From Deltaproteobacteria bacterium (lineage in GTDB: Bacteria; Myxococcota_A; UBA796; GCA-2862545), in the NCBI GenBank assembly GCA_006226595.1, contig SBGP01000075.1:1-32599 (forward strand): a stretch of DNA of 32,599 bases, written 5' to 3'. The position numbers and the translations under genes were made by a program. The notes beneath the pieces are model-generated. The model saw nothing but the letters and a program-made list of their open reading frames with translations, ran no database searches and was not told the DNA's origin. Numbering within the stretch: position 1 is the stretch's first letter; each line of letters starts with the position of its first letter. Shown here piece by piece: positions 14,701-24,972 of this stretch.

Positions 14701-15118
14701 GCGCACTCCAGGGGCGGAACTCGCCCTAGCCAACGAGCAGAAAGTCAGAGGGTACGGGGAATGCAGCTTCCCCGGGGGCGCCATCGTCGCACGATCCGAC
14801 GGTCGCGGCGAGTCCGAAGCCAGATGCGCGGCGTTCGAGCCGGGAAAGCGCCAGCGACGCCGACCGATCGGCATGCGTCAATCCCGGCTTCTCGGGCGGA
14901 CATCGATCGCCCTGTCGTGCGCGACGCGTCATGTGACTCCTTGCCGCCGATGCATAGCAGTCGCACCGATTTTATGCAAGACGAATTAAACGCATTCACC
15001 CACGCGCCCGCTTCATAGGCTCATCGGCGAGCCGTCGCTCCGCAACGCATTCGCAAGGGCGAGCATTTTCGCACGCAAGTAGTGCGCTCTCTGGCCCGAT
15101 CGCCCGATTTTCGGGCCA
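14701..15118. promoter_or_regulatory. 418-base non-coding region upstream of the five-gene unit
   Basis: No convincing gene lies here in either strand. The left half is ordinary GC-rich DNA, with the ribosome binding site GGAGT just before the start at 14700. Around 14965-15000 it turns unusually AT-rich for this window (tttatgcaagacgaatta). On the minus strand that patch contains TAAAAT (14969-14974), a fair -10 element, without a good -35. If it is used, the leader would be about 270 bases long. Confidence 0.4.
15102..15116 (-). terminator. Hairpin just after the kinase stop
   Basis: GCCCGA and TCGGGC form a 6-bp stem with a three-base loop directly downstream of the kinase stop (minus strand). 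A second copy of the left arm at 15093-15099 could pair instead (7 bp, longer loop). There is no T-run, so factor-independent termination would be weak. Confidence 0.35.
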
Positions 15119-16678
15119 TCAACCCACGCGAGTGGGGTCGAGCTCGAGCTCCTGGACATCGCCGACCCGTCGCACGACCGCGGCCAGATCGGCGGCCGTC
15201 GCCACGGCATCGCGATCGACGAGGGCATGCAGGGCCTCGTCCACCTCCGCGGCGGATGCAAAGCGCCCGTCGGGCTCACGGCACAGGATGCGCTCGAAGA
15301 ACGCGTCCCACGCCGGCCCCGCGTCCGCGCGCAGCGACGAGATCGGCGGGATCGGCGCCTCGACCACCGCATACAGCGTGGCCGCCTCCTCTCGCCGGGC
15401 GAACAAGCGCCGATTCGCCGCGAGCTCCCACAACAGGACCCCGAGCGCCCACAAGTCGACGCGCTGGTCGATGACCCCGTCCTTGAGCTGCTCGGGCGCC
15501 ACGTAGCTGGGCTTGCCCGCCAGGGTGTGGGTCTTGGCGGAGTGCTCGGTGCCGAGCGCCCGCGCGACCCCGAAGTCGGTGATCTTCACGGTGCCATTGC
15601 GGGCGAGCAGGACGTTGCTCGGCGAGAGATCGCGGTGCACGACGCGAAGCGGCTGACCGTCCGGATCCAGCGCGAGCTCGTGGGCATACTGGAGTCCCGA
15701 GGCCAACTGCTGGCCGATGAACGCGACCATGCCCAGGGACAGGGCGGTACCGAGCTCGTAGCGATGCTTGTTGAGGTCGCCGAGGGTCGGCCCATCCACG
15801 TACTCGAGTGCCAGGAAGAAGGTGTCGTCGACGCGCCCGAAGTCCAGGGCGCTGGCGATGTTCGGATGGGCAAGGCGCGCCGCCAGCTCGGCCTCGGTGC
15901 GAAACCGCTCCACGAACGCGGGGTCCGCGGCAAGGTGCGGATGGATGAGCTTGACCGCGACCGGGCGCTCGAAGCCACCCTCCGGGCAGTACACGGCGCG
16001 AATGACACGCCCCATGCCCCCCGAGGCAATCTCGTCGAGCAGCCGGTACTTCCCGAACAGCTCCTGGCTGCGGACATCGGCGTTCGCGGCATCGATGACC
16101 CGGCGCAGGGCGACCACCGCGAGCGAGCTGCCGATGCCGAACAGCACGAGGGACGAGGCGCGCACCAGCTGCACGCGTGGCGAGAACAGCGTGACCGTCG
16201 GGTCCACCGCGCCGCGAATCGCCACCAGCCACACGAACAGGTACTCGGCGGCGGCGAGCACGCCGACCGCGAACGGAATCGGCGCGTGGAGACGCACGAT
16301 GCCGGCACCGATGTACAGCGTGAACAGCATCGGCGGCACCCAGCTGCCCAGCGCATACGCCGGGCCCTCGGCGAACACCGTGATCAGCAGCGCGGCGCCG
16401 GGCAGCGCGAGCTCGACCAGCGGGTTCACCCAGCGGAGCACGGCGAAGCCCAGGCCCCGCGACAGCATGGCCGCGGCGACCGAAAAGTAGGCGAAGGCGA
16501 GGCCCGAGAGCAGCGACAGCGGGAGGCCCAGGCTCGGCGAGATCGCGGCGGATGCATACAGCGCGACCGCAATGCACAAGCCCGACACGAGCTGATCGGC
16601 GCGCGCTATCATGCGCTCCAGCTCCGCAGAGCTGGATTCGAGCGCGCTCCACAACGGACTCTGCGAGCTGTCGGCCAT
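15119..16678 (-). CDS. Membrane Ser/Thr protein kinase (eukaryotic-like)
   Basis: 519 residues, in the reverse of the usual bacterial order: a polytopic N-terminal domain (about six hydrophobic helices between 30 and 192) and then a C-terminal cytoplasmic kinase (about 210-490). Kinase motifs are complete: Gly loop ASGGMGRV, Lys243 in VAVKL, catalytic HRDLSPSN (Asp350, Asn355), DFG (Asp368) and APE (394-396). The Ser in place of Lys in HRDLSP is a common variant in Myxococcota. The start at 16678 (MADSSQ) is chosen; ATG 16690 adds four residues, and neither has a strong ribosome binding site. No PASTA, TPR or other sensor domain follows. It points the same way as the five-gene unit but is separated from it by 418 bases, so co-transcription is uncertain. 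Confidence 0.92.
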   Translation of the reverse strand: MADSSQSPLWSALESSSAELERMIARADQLVSGLCIAVALYASAAISPSLGLPLSLLSGLAFAYFSVAAAMLSRGLGFAVLRWVNPLVELALPGAALLITVFAEGPAYALGSWVPPMLFTLYIGAGIVRLHAPIPFAVGVLAAAEYLFVWLVAIRGAVDPTVTLFSPRVQLVRASSLVLFGIGSSLAVVALRRVIDAANADVRSQELFGKYRLLDEIASGGMGRVIRAVYCPEGGFERPVAVKLIHPHLAADPAFVERFRTEAELAARLAHPNIASALDFGRVDDTFFLALEYVDGPTLGDLNKHRYELGTALSLGMVAFIGQQLASGLQYAHELALDPDGQPLRVVHRDLSPSNVLLARNGTVKITDFGVARALGTEHSAKTHTLAGKPSYVAPEQLKDGVIDQRVDLWALGVLLWELAANRRLFARREEAATLYAVVEAPIPPISSLRADAGPAWDAFFERILCREPDGRFASAAEVDEALHALVDRDAVATAADLAAVVRRVGDVQELELDPTRVG

Positions 16679-16914
16679 GAACCGGAGCATTGCACAGCCG
16701 GAGCGTTCGGGCGGTTCGCGGGCGAACGAATGCCGCGCTCGGCCCCGGGTCCACGTCGTTGGACGAGGCAGCGGAACCACACCCCGGGCCACGAAAAGCC
16801 GGCGCTTCCTACCAAAGTGCGCTCGGACCGGCTACCCTTGCGACGTTTTCATACAGCCGTCGGCCCATGCTGCGGGTTCGGCGACAACATTCGCTCCATC
16901 CTTGCGTTTTCACG
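16679..16914. promoter_or_regulatory. Divergent promoter region between kinase and monooxygenase genes
   Basis: These 236 bases must carry the start signals for both neighbours. A TACCCT at 16833-16838, 76 bases before the ATG at 16915, is a weak -10 candidate on the plus strand. The part around 16840-16915 is lower in GC, with several T-runs (gttttcatac, gcgttttcac). No clear operator is visible. Confidence 0.35.
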
Positions 16915-18279
16915 ATGCGGAGGCTGCCTGTGCGCCTGATCTTGCCCCTTCTCCTCACCGCGTGCGGCACCTCGGGTGGCGCCCCCACCTGGCACCAGGA
17001 CATCGCGCCGATCGTCGCCGAGAACTGCGGCTCGTGCCACACGGACGGGGGCATCGCGCCCATGTCCTTCGACACCTACGAGCAGGCCGACGCCGCGGCC
17101 TTCGCGATGCTCGCCGCCATCGATCGCGGTCAGATGCCTCCGTTCCTGGCCCAGGAGACCGAGGACTGCGCCCCGACCCGCCCGTGGAAGGACGACATGC
17201 GCCTCTCCGACGAGGAGATCGCGCTGATCACCGAGTGGATCGAGGCCGACCGGCCGGAGGGCAACCCGAACAAGGCCACCGAGCTGCCGCCGCCGCGGGA
17301 CCCGTCCATCGCGGACCCGAGCGTGAGCCTGCCGTTCCAGAACAGCTTCGTCGTCGAGGGCGACCACGACCTGTTCCAGTGCTTCGTGCTCGACCCGGGC
17401 AACACCGAGAACATGTGGGTCGACGCCATCCAGCTCGTGCCGGGCAACCCGCGGGTCGATCACCACGGCCTGGTGTTCGTCGACGTCAACGGCGAGGCCG
17501 ACGCACTCGCCGGGCCCGACGGCAGCTTCCCCTGCTTCAACAACCCTCGCCTCGATGGCTACCTGATGGCAACCTGGGTGCCTGGCGCCCTGCCGATGCG
17601 CACGCCCGAGACCGCGGCCATGCCGCTTCCCGCCGGCGCCAAGATCGTCGTGCAGATGCACTACCACCCGGTCCCCGGCGAGTCGCACGAGGACCAGTCG
17701 ACCGTCGACCTCACCTGGAGCAGCGAGACCCCCGAGTGGGCCGCCGCGCAGGCCCTCGTCGGCAACTACGGCAGCCTGAGCGGCGACGGCACCGGCCTGC
17801 AGCCCGGTCCGAACGACGAGCTCAACGGCAACACCGACCCGAAGTTCTTCATCCCGGCCGGCGCGCGGAACCACACCGAGACCATGATCTACGAGCAGTC
17901 GATTCCCCTCGACCTGCCCCTGTTCTCGGTCGGCACGCACATGCACTACGTCGGCACGGACATGACCATCCAGCTCAAGAAGCAGGGCGAGGAGGACGAG
18001 TGCCTGCTCGGCACGCCCGCCTGGGACTTCAACTGGCAGCGCACGTACGACTTCGACGTGCCCATCGACGAGCTTCCCGTGGTCAGCCAGGGCGATCAGC
18101 TCCACATGACCTGCACCTTCGACAACTCGATGGACAACCCGTTCGTCGCCGACGCGCTCGCCGAGCAGGGCATCAGCGAGCCGCAGGACGTGTACCTGGG
18201 CGAAGAGACGCTCGACGAGATGTGTCTGGGGCTGTTCGGCATCCTCGTGCCGCCGGCCCTCGTCGAGACCCTGTACTGA
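16915..18279 (+). CDS. Lipoprotein with heme c motif and copper type II monooxygenase-like module
   Basis: 454 residues. It begins with a lipoprotein signal (MRRLPVRLILPLLLTAC, Cys17). Residues about 25-115 hold a cytochrome c-like segment with Cys38-x-x-Cys41-His42 (NCGSCHTDGG) and possible axial Met. Residues about 140-440 match the two-copper fold of peptidylglycine alpha-hydroxylating and dopamine beta-monooxygenases: His183-His184 (DHHG) and His249 (QMHYH) for one copper, and His342/His344 (THMHYVG) and Met436 (DEMC) for the other, with Cys400/Cys437 placed to form the expected disulfide. It probably hydroxylates a small or peptide substrate in the periplasm or on the surface, with the heme as electron donor; the substrate is unknown. 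An ATG at 16867 is an alternative start. Confidence 0.85.
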   Translation: MRRLPVRLILPLLLTACGTSGGAPTWHQDIAPIVAENCGSCHTDGGIAPMSFDTYEQADAAAFAMLAAIDRGQMPPFLAQETEDCAPTRPWKDDMRLSDEEIALITEWIEADRPEGNPNKATELPPPRDPSIADPSVSLPFQNSFVVEGDHDLFQCFVLDPGNTENMWVDAIQLVPGNPRVDHHGLVFVDVNGEADALAGPDGSFPCFNNPRLDGYLMATWVPGALPMRTPETAAMPLPAGAKIVVQMHYHPVPGESHEDQSTVDLTWSSETPEWAAAQALVGNYGSLSGDGTGLQPGPNDELNGNTDPKFFIPAGARNHTETMIYEQSIPLDLPLFSVGTHMHYVGTDMTIQLKKQGEEDECLLGTPAWDFNWQRTYDFDVPIDELPVVSQGDQLHMTCTFDNSMDNPFVADALAEQGISEPQDVYLGEETLDEMCLGLFGILVPPALVETLY

Positions 18280-18285
18280 GGCCAC

Positions 18286-18314
18286 GGTGACGGGGCGGAA
18301 ACAGCCCTGTCACC
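18286..18314 (+). terminator. Strong hairpin after the monooxygenase gene
   Basis: Arms GGTGACGGGGC (18286-18296) and GCCCTGTCACC (18304-18314) form an 11-bp stem with one G-U pair and a seven-base loop, starting seven bases after the stop codon. No T-run follows, so it may end transcription only partly, or stabilise the 3' end. Confidence 0.6.
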
Positions 18315-18378
18315 GCGTCGGGACGTGACTTTGCGTCTCCTCGGGCCCGCGATACCCCCGGGGCCCTGGGAGGCACGG

Positions 18379-18876
18379 ATGAGCGAACCGGTTGTCGGCA
18401 TCGTCATGGGCTCGCGCTCGGACTGGCCCACCATGCAGCACGCGGCGGAGACGCTGGACGCGCTGGCGATTCCCTACGAGGTGAAGGTCGTCAGCGCCCA
18501 CCGCACGCCGGGGCTGCTGTTCGAGTACGCGGACACCGCCGAGGACAAGGGCCTCAAGGTGATCATCGCCGGTGCCGGCGGCGCCGCGCACCTCCCGGGC
18601 ATGCTCGCCGCCCGCACCTGGGTGCCGGTGCTCGGCGTGCCGGTGCAGTCGCGGGCTCTCAACGGCCTGGACTCGCTGCTCTCGATCGTGCAGATGCCCG
18701 GCGGCGTGCCCGTCGGAACCCTGGCCATCGGCAAGGCGGGCGCGATCAACGCCGCCCTGTTCGCCGCTGCCCAGCTCGCCACCACCGACGCCTCGGTCCG
18801 CGAGCGCCTCGTCGCGTTCCGGGATGCGCGCACGCAGTCCGTGCTCGACGACCCGGACCCGCGCGTGGAGCTGTGA
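18379..18876 (+). CDS. purE: N5-carboxyaminoimidazole ribonucleotide mutase PurE
   Basis: 165 residues, the normal size of class I PurE. It converts N5-CAIR to CAIR in purine synthesis, in the cytoplasm. The family motifs are GSRSDWPTM (residues 11-19), the SAHRTP loop (39-44, with catalytic His41) and [12 protein letters not shown] (about 64-75). The ATG at 18379 has GGGAGG five bases upstream, which selects it over the open frame that begins at 18325. The stop TGA overlaps the purK ATG by one base, so the two enzymes, which act in succession, are translationally coupled. Confidence 0.97.
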   Translation: MSEPVVGIVMGSRSDWPTMQHAAETLDALAIPYEVKVVSAHRTPGLLFEYADTAEDKGLKVIIAGAGGAAHLPGMLAARTWVPVLGVPVQSRALNGLDSLLSIVQMPGGVPVGTLAIGKAGAINAALFAAAQLATTDASVRERLVAFRDARTQSVLDDPDPRVEL

Positions 18877-19976
18877 TGCGCATCGGCATCCTCGGCGGCG
18901 GCCAGCTCGGCCGCATGCTCGCGATGGCGGCGCACCGCAACGGCCTGACCCCGGTGATCTTCAGCCCCGACGGCGGCTGCGCCACGGCGGTCACCGACCA
19001 GAACGTGATCCGACCCTGGGACGATCACGCCGCCCTCGACGCCTTCGCGAAGAGTGTGGACGTGTGCACCTTCGAGGTCGAGCACGTGCCCCTGGCCGCC
19101 GTCGAGCGCGTGGCCGCCCGCGTGCCGTTCCATCCGAACCCCGAGGCCCTCAAGCCCACCCGCGACCGCCTGCTCGAGAAGCAGCTGCTCAACGGCGTCG
19201 GCATCCCGACCGCACCGTTCGTGGACCTCACCGACGACGAGGACGCGGCGCGGAACGTAGGCAACACCGTGGGCTTTCCCGCGCTGATCAAGCTGCGTAC
19301 CGGCGGCTACGACGGTCGCGGCATGTTCAAGGTGACGACCCCGGAAGAAGCGGTCGCCGCCTTCCGCGAGCTGGGCTCGCCCTGCATCGCCGAGGGCTGG
19401 GTGCCCTGGGTCCGGGAGCTGTCGGTCATCGCCGTGCGCACGGCCGAGGGCGAGCTCGCGTACTGGGACGTCGGCGAGAACGTGCACAAGGACGGCATCC
19501 TCCGGCACAGCATCAACCCGGCGCCGGGCCTGTCCGAGGACAAGGCCCAGACCCTGCGCGACCACGCGAGGCGACTGCTCGAGAAGCTCGACTACGTCGG
19601 GGTGATCGCCATCGAGTTCTTCGAGACCGAGGACGGACTCGTCGCCAACGAGATCGCGCCTCGCGTCCACAACAGCGGCCACTGGACCCAGGACGGGGCG
19701 TGGACCTGCCAGTTCGAGAACCACATCCGCGCGATCGCCGGGCTTCCCCTCGGGGAGACGGCACTGCGACGCCCGGCGGCGATGGTGAACACGATCGGCG
19801 GCATCCCTCCGCTGAGCGAGCTGCTCGCGGATCCTCGCGTGGCGCCTCACCTGTACGACAAGACGGCGCGGGCGGGTCGCAAGATCGGCCACGTGAACCT
19901 CACCGCCGACACCACGGACGAGCGGGACGCGCTGCTCGACACGATCGTGGCGATGTGCGAGGCCGCGGGCCGGTAG
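18876..19976 (+). CDS. purK: N5-carboxyaminoimidazole ribonucleotide synthase PurK
   Basis: 366 residues, ATP-grasp family, the expected size. It makes N5-CAIR from AIR, bicarbonate and ATP, the substrate of PurE. The N-terminal [19 protein letters not shown] is diagnostic. FEVEHVP, the Lys-rich nucleotide segment KLRTGGYDGRG (about residues 144-154) and IAIEFF with NEIAPRVHNSGHW near the metal site are also present. The ATG at 18876 sits in the purE stop (TGATG). A GTG one codon earlier is unlikely. The gene is followed by a promoter-like TAGACA that overlaps its stop. Confidence 0.97.
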   Translation: MRIGILGGGQLGRMLAMAAHRNGLTPVIFSPDGGCATAVTDQNVIRPWDDHAALDAFAKSVDVCTFEVEHVPLAAVERVAARVPFHPNPEALKPTRDRLLEKQLLNGVGIPTAPFVDLTDDEDAARNVGNTVGFPALIKLRTGGYDGRGMFKVTTPEEAVAAFRELGSPCIAEGWVPWVRELSVIAVRTAEGELAYWDVGENVHKDGILRHSINPAPGLSEDKAQTLRDHARRLLEKLDYVGVIAIEFFETEDGLVANEIAPRVHNSGHWTQDGAWTCQFENHIRAIAGLPLGETALRRPAAMVNTIGGIPPLSELLADPRVAPHLYDKTARAGRKIGHVNLTADTTDERDALLDTIVAMCEAAGR

Positions 19977-20003
19977 ACAGTCCCCCGAAGCGGACGGTAC
20001 AAC
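19974..20003 (+). promoter_or_regulatory. Putative promoter for the gene at 20047
   Basis: TAGACA (19974-19979), an 18-base spacer and TACAAC (19998-20003) form a sigma70-like pair 43 bases before the ATG. The -35 overlaps the purK stop. Assignment is by eye. Confidence 0.4.
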
Positions 20004-20046
20004 TCCTCCGTTGACCCTGCCTTTGATCTGGGGTTGCGGAGGAACG

Positions 20047-21093
20047 ATGAGCTGGACGATCACACTGGCCGTGCTCGGCCTGTGCGGACTTGGTCTATTC
20101 CTGTACCCGAAGTTCGAGGACTGGCGGATCCACCAGAAGGTGCGCGAGTCGCGACGCTACAAGTGGCTGTCCACCGAGATGCGCCAGGCGGTCGATGCGG
20201 CGTGGTCCGACGACTACACACGCTTCTACCAGTACTTCAGCCCGACCCTGCCACCGCAGGTCCGCGCCCTGCGCCTCGGCGGCATGCCTGGTGAGGTGTC
20301 GTGGTACACGGCGCAGCTGTACATGGCGAAGCGCCACCCCGACCTCCCTGGCGGCTGGATGGCGGTCGCGCACGCACACCTCGACCTCGCCTACGACCTG
20401 CGCGGCGACCACACCGAACCGCCCGGAAGAGACTTCGCGGAACGCTCGGGCCTGGTGCTCGAGTCCGTGGACACCGCGCTCGAGTTCGATCCCAAGGACA
20501 TCGAGGCCAAGGCACACGCGGCCGAGGTCCTGCTCCTCGGCGACAGTCGCGATCACGCGCGCATCGCAGGCCTGCTCGACGAGATCGTCGCCGTCGACCC
20601 ACAGCACTGGCGGGCGCGCTGCATGCGGGTGCGCCTTGCCGGGCCCCGCCACGGCGGCAGCTTCGAGGCGATGCTCGACCGGGCCCGCGAGATCTCCGGC
20701 AGTGCGCCCGACGGCAGCGCCCTGCACGCGCTGATCGGCACCGCGCACTCCCAGCGCCTGCTGCACCTGTGGCGCTGGAAAGGCCGCACCGAGGACGCGC
20801 TTGCCCTGTCGCACGACGCACCGGCCAAGGCCGAGGTCGCCGCGGCCTGGGATCGCTTCGCTGCCGCTCCCTGCGGGCGGGACGAAGTCTTCGCCCTCAC
20901 CCAGTTCGCGATCAGCCTGTGGAACTACCCCGATCCTGAGCGTGCCCGCGCCGTATGCGAGCGACTCGGCAACCGCTTCCTCTACCACCCGTGGCAGGAA
21001 TGGCGCGGCGATCCGGTCGTCGCGTTCAACGACGCCCGCAAGGAAGCCGGTCTGCCGCAGCTCGCCGAGGAGCAGCTCCAGCTGCCCGGCTAA
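20047..21093 (+). CDS. Membrane-anchored helical (TPR-like) protein of unknown function
   Basis: 348 residues. The ATG at 20047 follows GGAGGA closely and begins a signal anchor (MSWTITLAVLGLCGLGLFLYP). The rest is predicted soluble and almost all helical, with repeat-like segments (LVLESVDTALEFDPKDIEAKAHAAEVLLL; LLDEIVAVDPQHWRARCMRVRLA) that resemble tetratricopeptide pairs, and Trp/Tyr-rich turns. The size and pattern resemble DUF4034-type proteins, but this is from memory and uncertain. It has its own putative promoter and lies 78 bases ahead of the PH-domain gene. A scaffold or protein-interaction role on the cytoplasmic or periplasmic face is possible. Confidence 0.72.
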   Translation: MSWTITLAVLGLCGLGLFLYPKFEDWRIHQKVRESRRYKWLSTEMRQAVDAAWSDDYTRFYQYFSPTLPPQVRALRLGGMPGEVSWYTAQLYMAKRHPDLPGGWMAVAHAHLDLAYDLRGDHTEPPGRDFAERSGLVLESVDTALEFDPKDIEAKAHAAEVLLLGDSRDHARIAGLLDEIVAVDPQHWRARCMRVRLAGPRHGGSFEAMLDRAREISGSAPDGSALHALIGTAHSQRLLHLWRWKGRTEDALALSHDAPAKAEVAAAWDRFAAAPCGRDEVFALTQFAISLWNYPDPERARAVCERLGNRFLYHPWQEWRGDPVVAFNDARKEAGLPQLAEEQLQLPG

Positions 21094-21120
21094 AATACGA
21101 CGAATCGTTCGCGAATCTCA

Positions 21121-21148
21121 TTGTCGGGTATCGATCGGTGCCTAGCTT
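21121..21148 (+). promoter_or_regulatory. Putative promoter for the PH-domain gene
   Basis: TTGTCG (21121-21126), 16 bases, then TAGCTT (21143-21148) lie 23 bases before the ATG at 21172, in a region of lower GC that starts with aaaatacgacgaatcg just after the preceding stop. The match to consensus is modest. Confidence 0.35.
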
Positions 21149-21171
21149 CTCCTCATCACCGAGGAGGATCG

Positions 21172-21702
21172 ATGGCCGCACTGACGACGACCACCATTCC
21201 GGGGCTGGCGCTCCTTCCCGGTGAGCGCTTGATCCGTCAGGGCACGCCGTCGGGCGTGCTCCGGCTGCGCGCGCTGATCCTGGCCACCGCCATCGGCGTG
21301 CTCGGGGTGGTGACCATTCCCCTGCTGCCCGTGTTCTGGTGGGCGGCGCTCAAGGGCGTGGACGTGCATCGCTACTGGCTGACGGATCGGCGCGTGATCG
21401 TGCGCACCGGCATCATCGGCTACCGCCTGCGCTCCATCCCGCTCTCCCGCGTCGCCGACGTCAGCGTACAGGCCACCTGGCTCGACCGACTTCTGGGCCT
21501 CACCCACGTGGAGGTGCGTGACATGACCGGCGAGTCGGCCGGCGAGGGCGTGAGCAAGGGCGCGATGCTGCTCGGCGTGGATGCCCCGGGCCTGTGGGCA
21601 GAGTCCATTCTCGCCCGCAGCGGCGGCGCGCTCGAGGCGGGCGGGTCCCAGCTCGACGAGATGGTCGGACTGCTCCGCGCGCTGGTCGCCAAGGCGGCCT
21701 GA
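21172..21702 (+). CDS. Bacterial PH (bPH2-type) domain membrane protein
   Basis: 176 residues. The ATG at 21172 has GAGGAGG eight bases upstream. The layout is that of small bacterial PH proteins: a cytoplasmic N-terminus, two close membrane helices (about 34-62, LRALILATAIGVLGVVTIPLLP) and then a beta-rich PH module with the typical YWLTDRRVIVRTGIIGYRLRSIPL and RVADVSVQATWLDRLLGL, the family's conserved LTxxRV...RTG...IPLSRI...V pattern. A Gly-rich C-terminal third may be a helix. Such proteins are thought to act in membrane organisation, but their exact role is unknown. It ends at a bidirectional terminator before the histidine kinase. Confidence 0.85.
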   Translation: MAALTTTTIPGLALLPGERLIRQGTPSGVLRLRALILATAIGVLGVVTIPLLPVFWWAALKGVDVHRYWLTDRRVIVRTGIIGYRLRSIPLSRVADVSVQATWLDRLLGLTHVEVRDMTGESAGEGVSKGAMLLGVDAPGLWAESILARSGGALEAGGSQLDEMVGLLRALVAKAA

Positions 21703-21707
21703 ACCAC

Positions 21708-21735
21708 GAGGCCATGCTTCACCCGAAGCGTGGCC

Positions 21736-21737
<2 letters not shown>
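21708..21737. terminator. Bidirectional hairpin terminator between convergent genes
   Basis: GAGGCCATGCTTC (21708-21720) and GAAGCGTGGCCTC (21725-21737) make a 13-bp stem with one G-U pair and the loop ACCC. It begins six bases after the PH gene stop, and its last bases overlap the histidine kinase stop, so it can serve both strands. There is no long T-run on either side. Confidence 0.72.
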
Positions 21738-24243
<2,506 letters not shown>

Positions 24244-24264
24244 ATCAGCACTCGCGGGCCCATG

Positions 24265-24783
24265 CTAGCTCTCGTCAGAAGGCGCCGGGTTGGTGCGGAA
24301 CACGACCGTGGCCATGTCGTCTTCGTCCTCATCGTCGTCCTCGGCACCGTACGACGATGCAGCGGCCTTGGCCTTGCGCTCGGCCTCGAGGCGCTCGCGA
24401 AGGCGGCGAGACTCATCGCTCTCGGCCGGCTCGGGCGCCGGGGTGGGCTCGGGAGCCGGGGCCGGTTCCGCCGCAACGGGAGCCGGAGCAGGCGCGGGTG
24501 CAGGAGCTGGTGCAGGCGCGGGTGCAGGAGCCGGCGCGGGTGCGGGCGCCGGCGCGGGCGCCTGCGATTTCTGCGCGGCCGGCGGATGCGCCGGAGCATG
24601 CGCCGCGTGGCTGCCCTCGTCTTGCTTCGGGCGCGCCGACATCACCAGGATGCCCGCCCCCGCGAGAAGGACGGCGCCGACAATGCCGAAAAGAGCGGAA
24701 TTGTCGAGCGTGGCGCCTCCCGCCTCCTGGGCGGCGGCGACAGTCGGGAAGACGAGGAGGAGGAGAGGTTGCAGTCGGCTCAC
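24265..24783 (-). CDS. Exported protein with long Pro-Ala tract and acidic tail
   Basis: About 172 residues. The GTG at 24783 is preferred: a GGAG lies seven bases upstream, and it begins a textbook signal peptide (MSRLQPLLLLVFPTVAAAQ). ATG 24804 would add seven residues. The mature part is short: one hydrophobic segment (NSALFGIVGAVLLAGAGILVM), then a His/Ala/Pro segment, a run of about 15 Ala-Pro pairs with AEPAPAPEPTPAPEP, a charged helix (RRLRERLEAERKAKAA) and an acidic end (EDDDEDEDD). Rigid Pro-Ala rods are typical of linkers that span the envelope, as in TonB. It is followed by the histidine kinase 21 bases on, so the two may be co-transcribed. No function is recognised. Confidence 0.68.
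   Translation of the reverse strand: MSRLQPLLLLVFPTVAAAQEAGGATLDNSALFGIVGAVLLAGAGILVMSARPKQDEGSHAAHAPAHPPAAQKSQAPAPAPAPAPAPAPAPAPAPAPAPAPAPVAAEPAPAPEPTPAPEPAESDESRRLRERLEAERKAKAAASSYGAEDDDEDEDDMATVVFRTNPAPSDES
24421..24563 (-). repeat. Low-complexity Pro-Ala coding tract
   Basis: On the plus strand this reads as a GC-only series of six-base units of the type gcaggc/gcgggt/gcaggag, and on the minus strand it codes for Ala-Pro pairs. It is imperfect at the DNA level, so replication slippage would change the length in 6-base steps without breaking the frame. Confidence 0.8.
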
Positions 24784-24972
24784 GAAGGGAACTCCACTGG
24801 ACATGCGCGAATCGTACCGCTCGATGCACAGCCCTGCCAAGCACCGCCCCCACATGCGCTGCCGCATTTGCTGCACACGTGTCGGGTACCCACGGCTCCT
24901 CCCGGTACAATCGCTCGCCGCGAGTCGCCGGAAACGGACGCCGTGTCCCCTCCACAAAGCCGGAGAAAGCCT
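24784..24972. promoter_or_regulatory. Divergent intergenic region with a -10-like box
   Basis: 189 bases between the Pro-Ala protein gene (leftward) and the ceramidase-like gene (rightward). A TACAAT at 24906-24911 in the context CCGGTACAATCG is a good -10 for the rightward gene, 61 bases before its GTG, but no convincing -35 accompanies it. No strong repeat is visible. Confidence 0.4.

Noticed and set aside
14701-14999. Short minus-strand frames at the 5' side of the CsgG-like gene
   Set aside because: They lack ribosome binding sites, and the signal peptide and GGAGT clearly start the gene at 14700.
12340-15018. 892-codon plus-strand open frame
   Set aside because: Antisense to the two-module CsgG-like protein; no ribosome binding site, motif or signal peptide.
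18280-18378. Purine riboswitch before purE
   Set aside because: The only structure is the terminator-like hairpin of the preceding gene; no purine aptamer pattern is visible.
24421-24563. GC-only repeat as an origin or minisatellite
   Set aside because: It is simply Ala-Pro coding sequence and keeps frame throughout.
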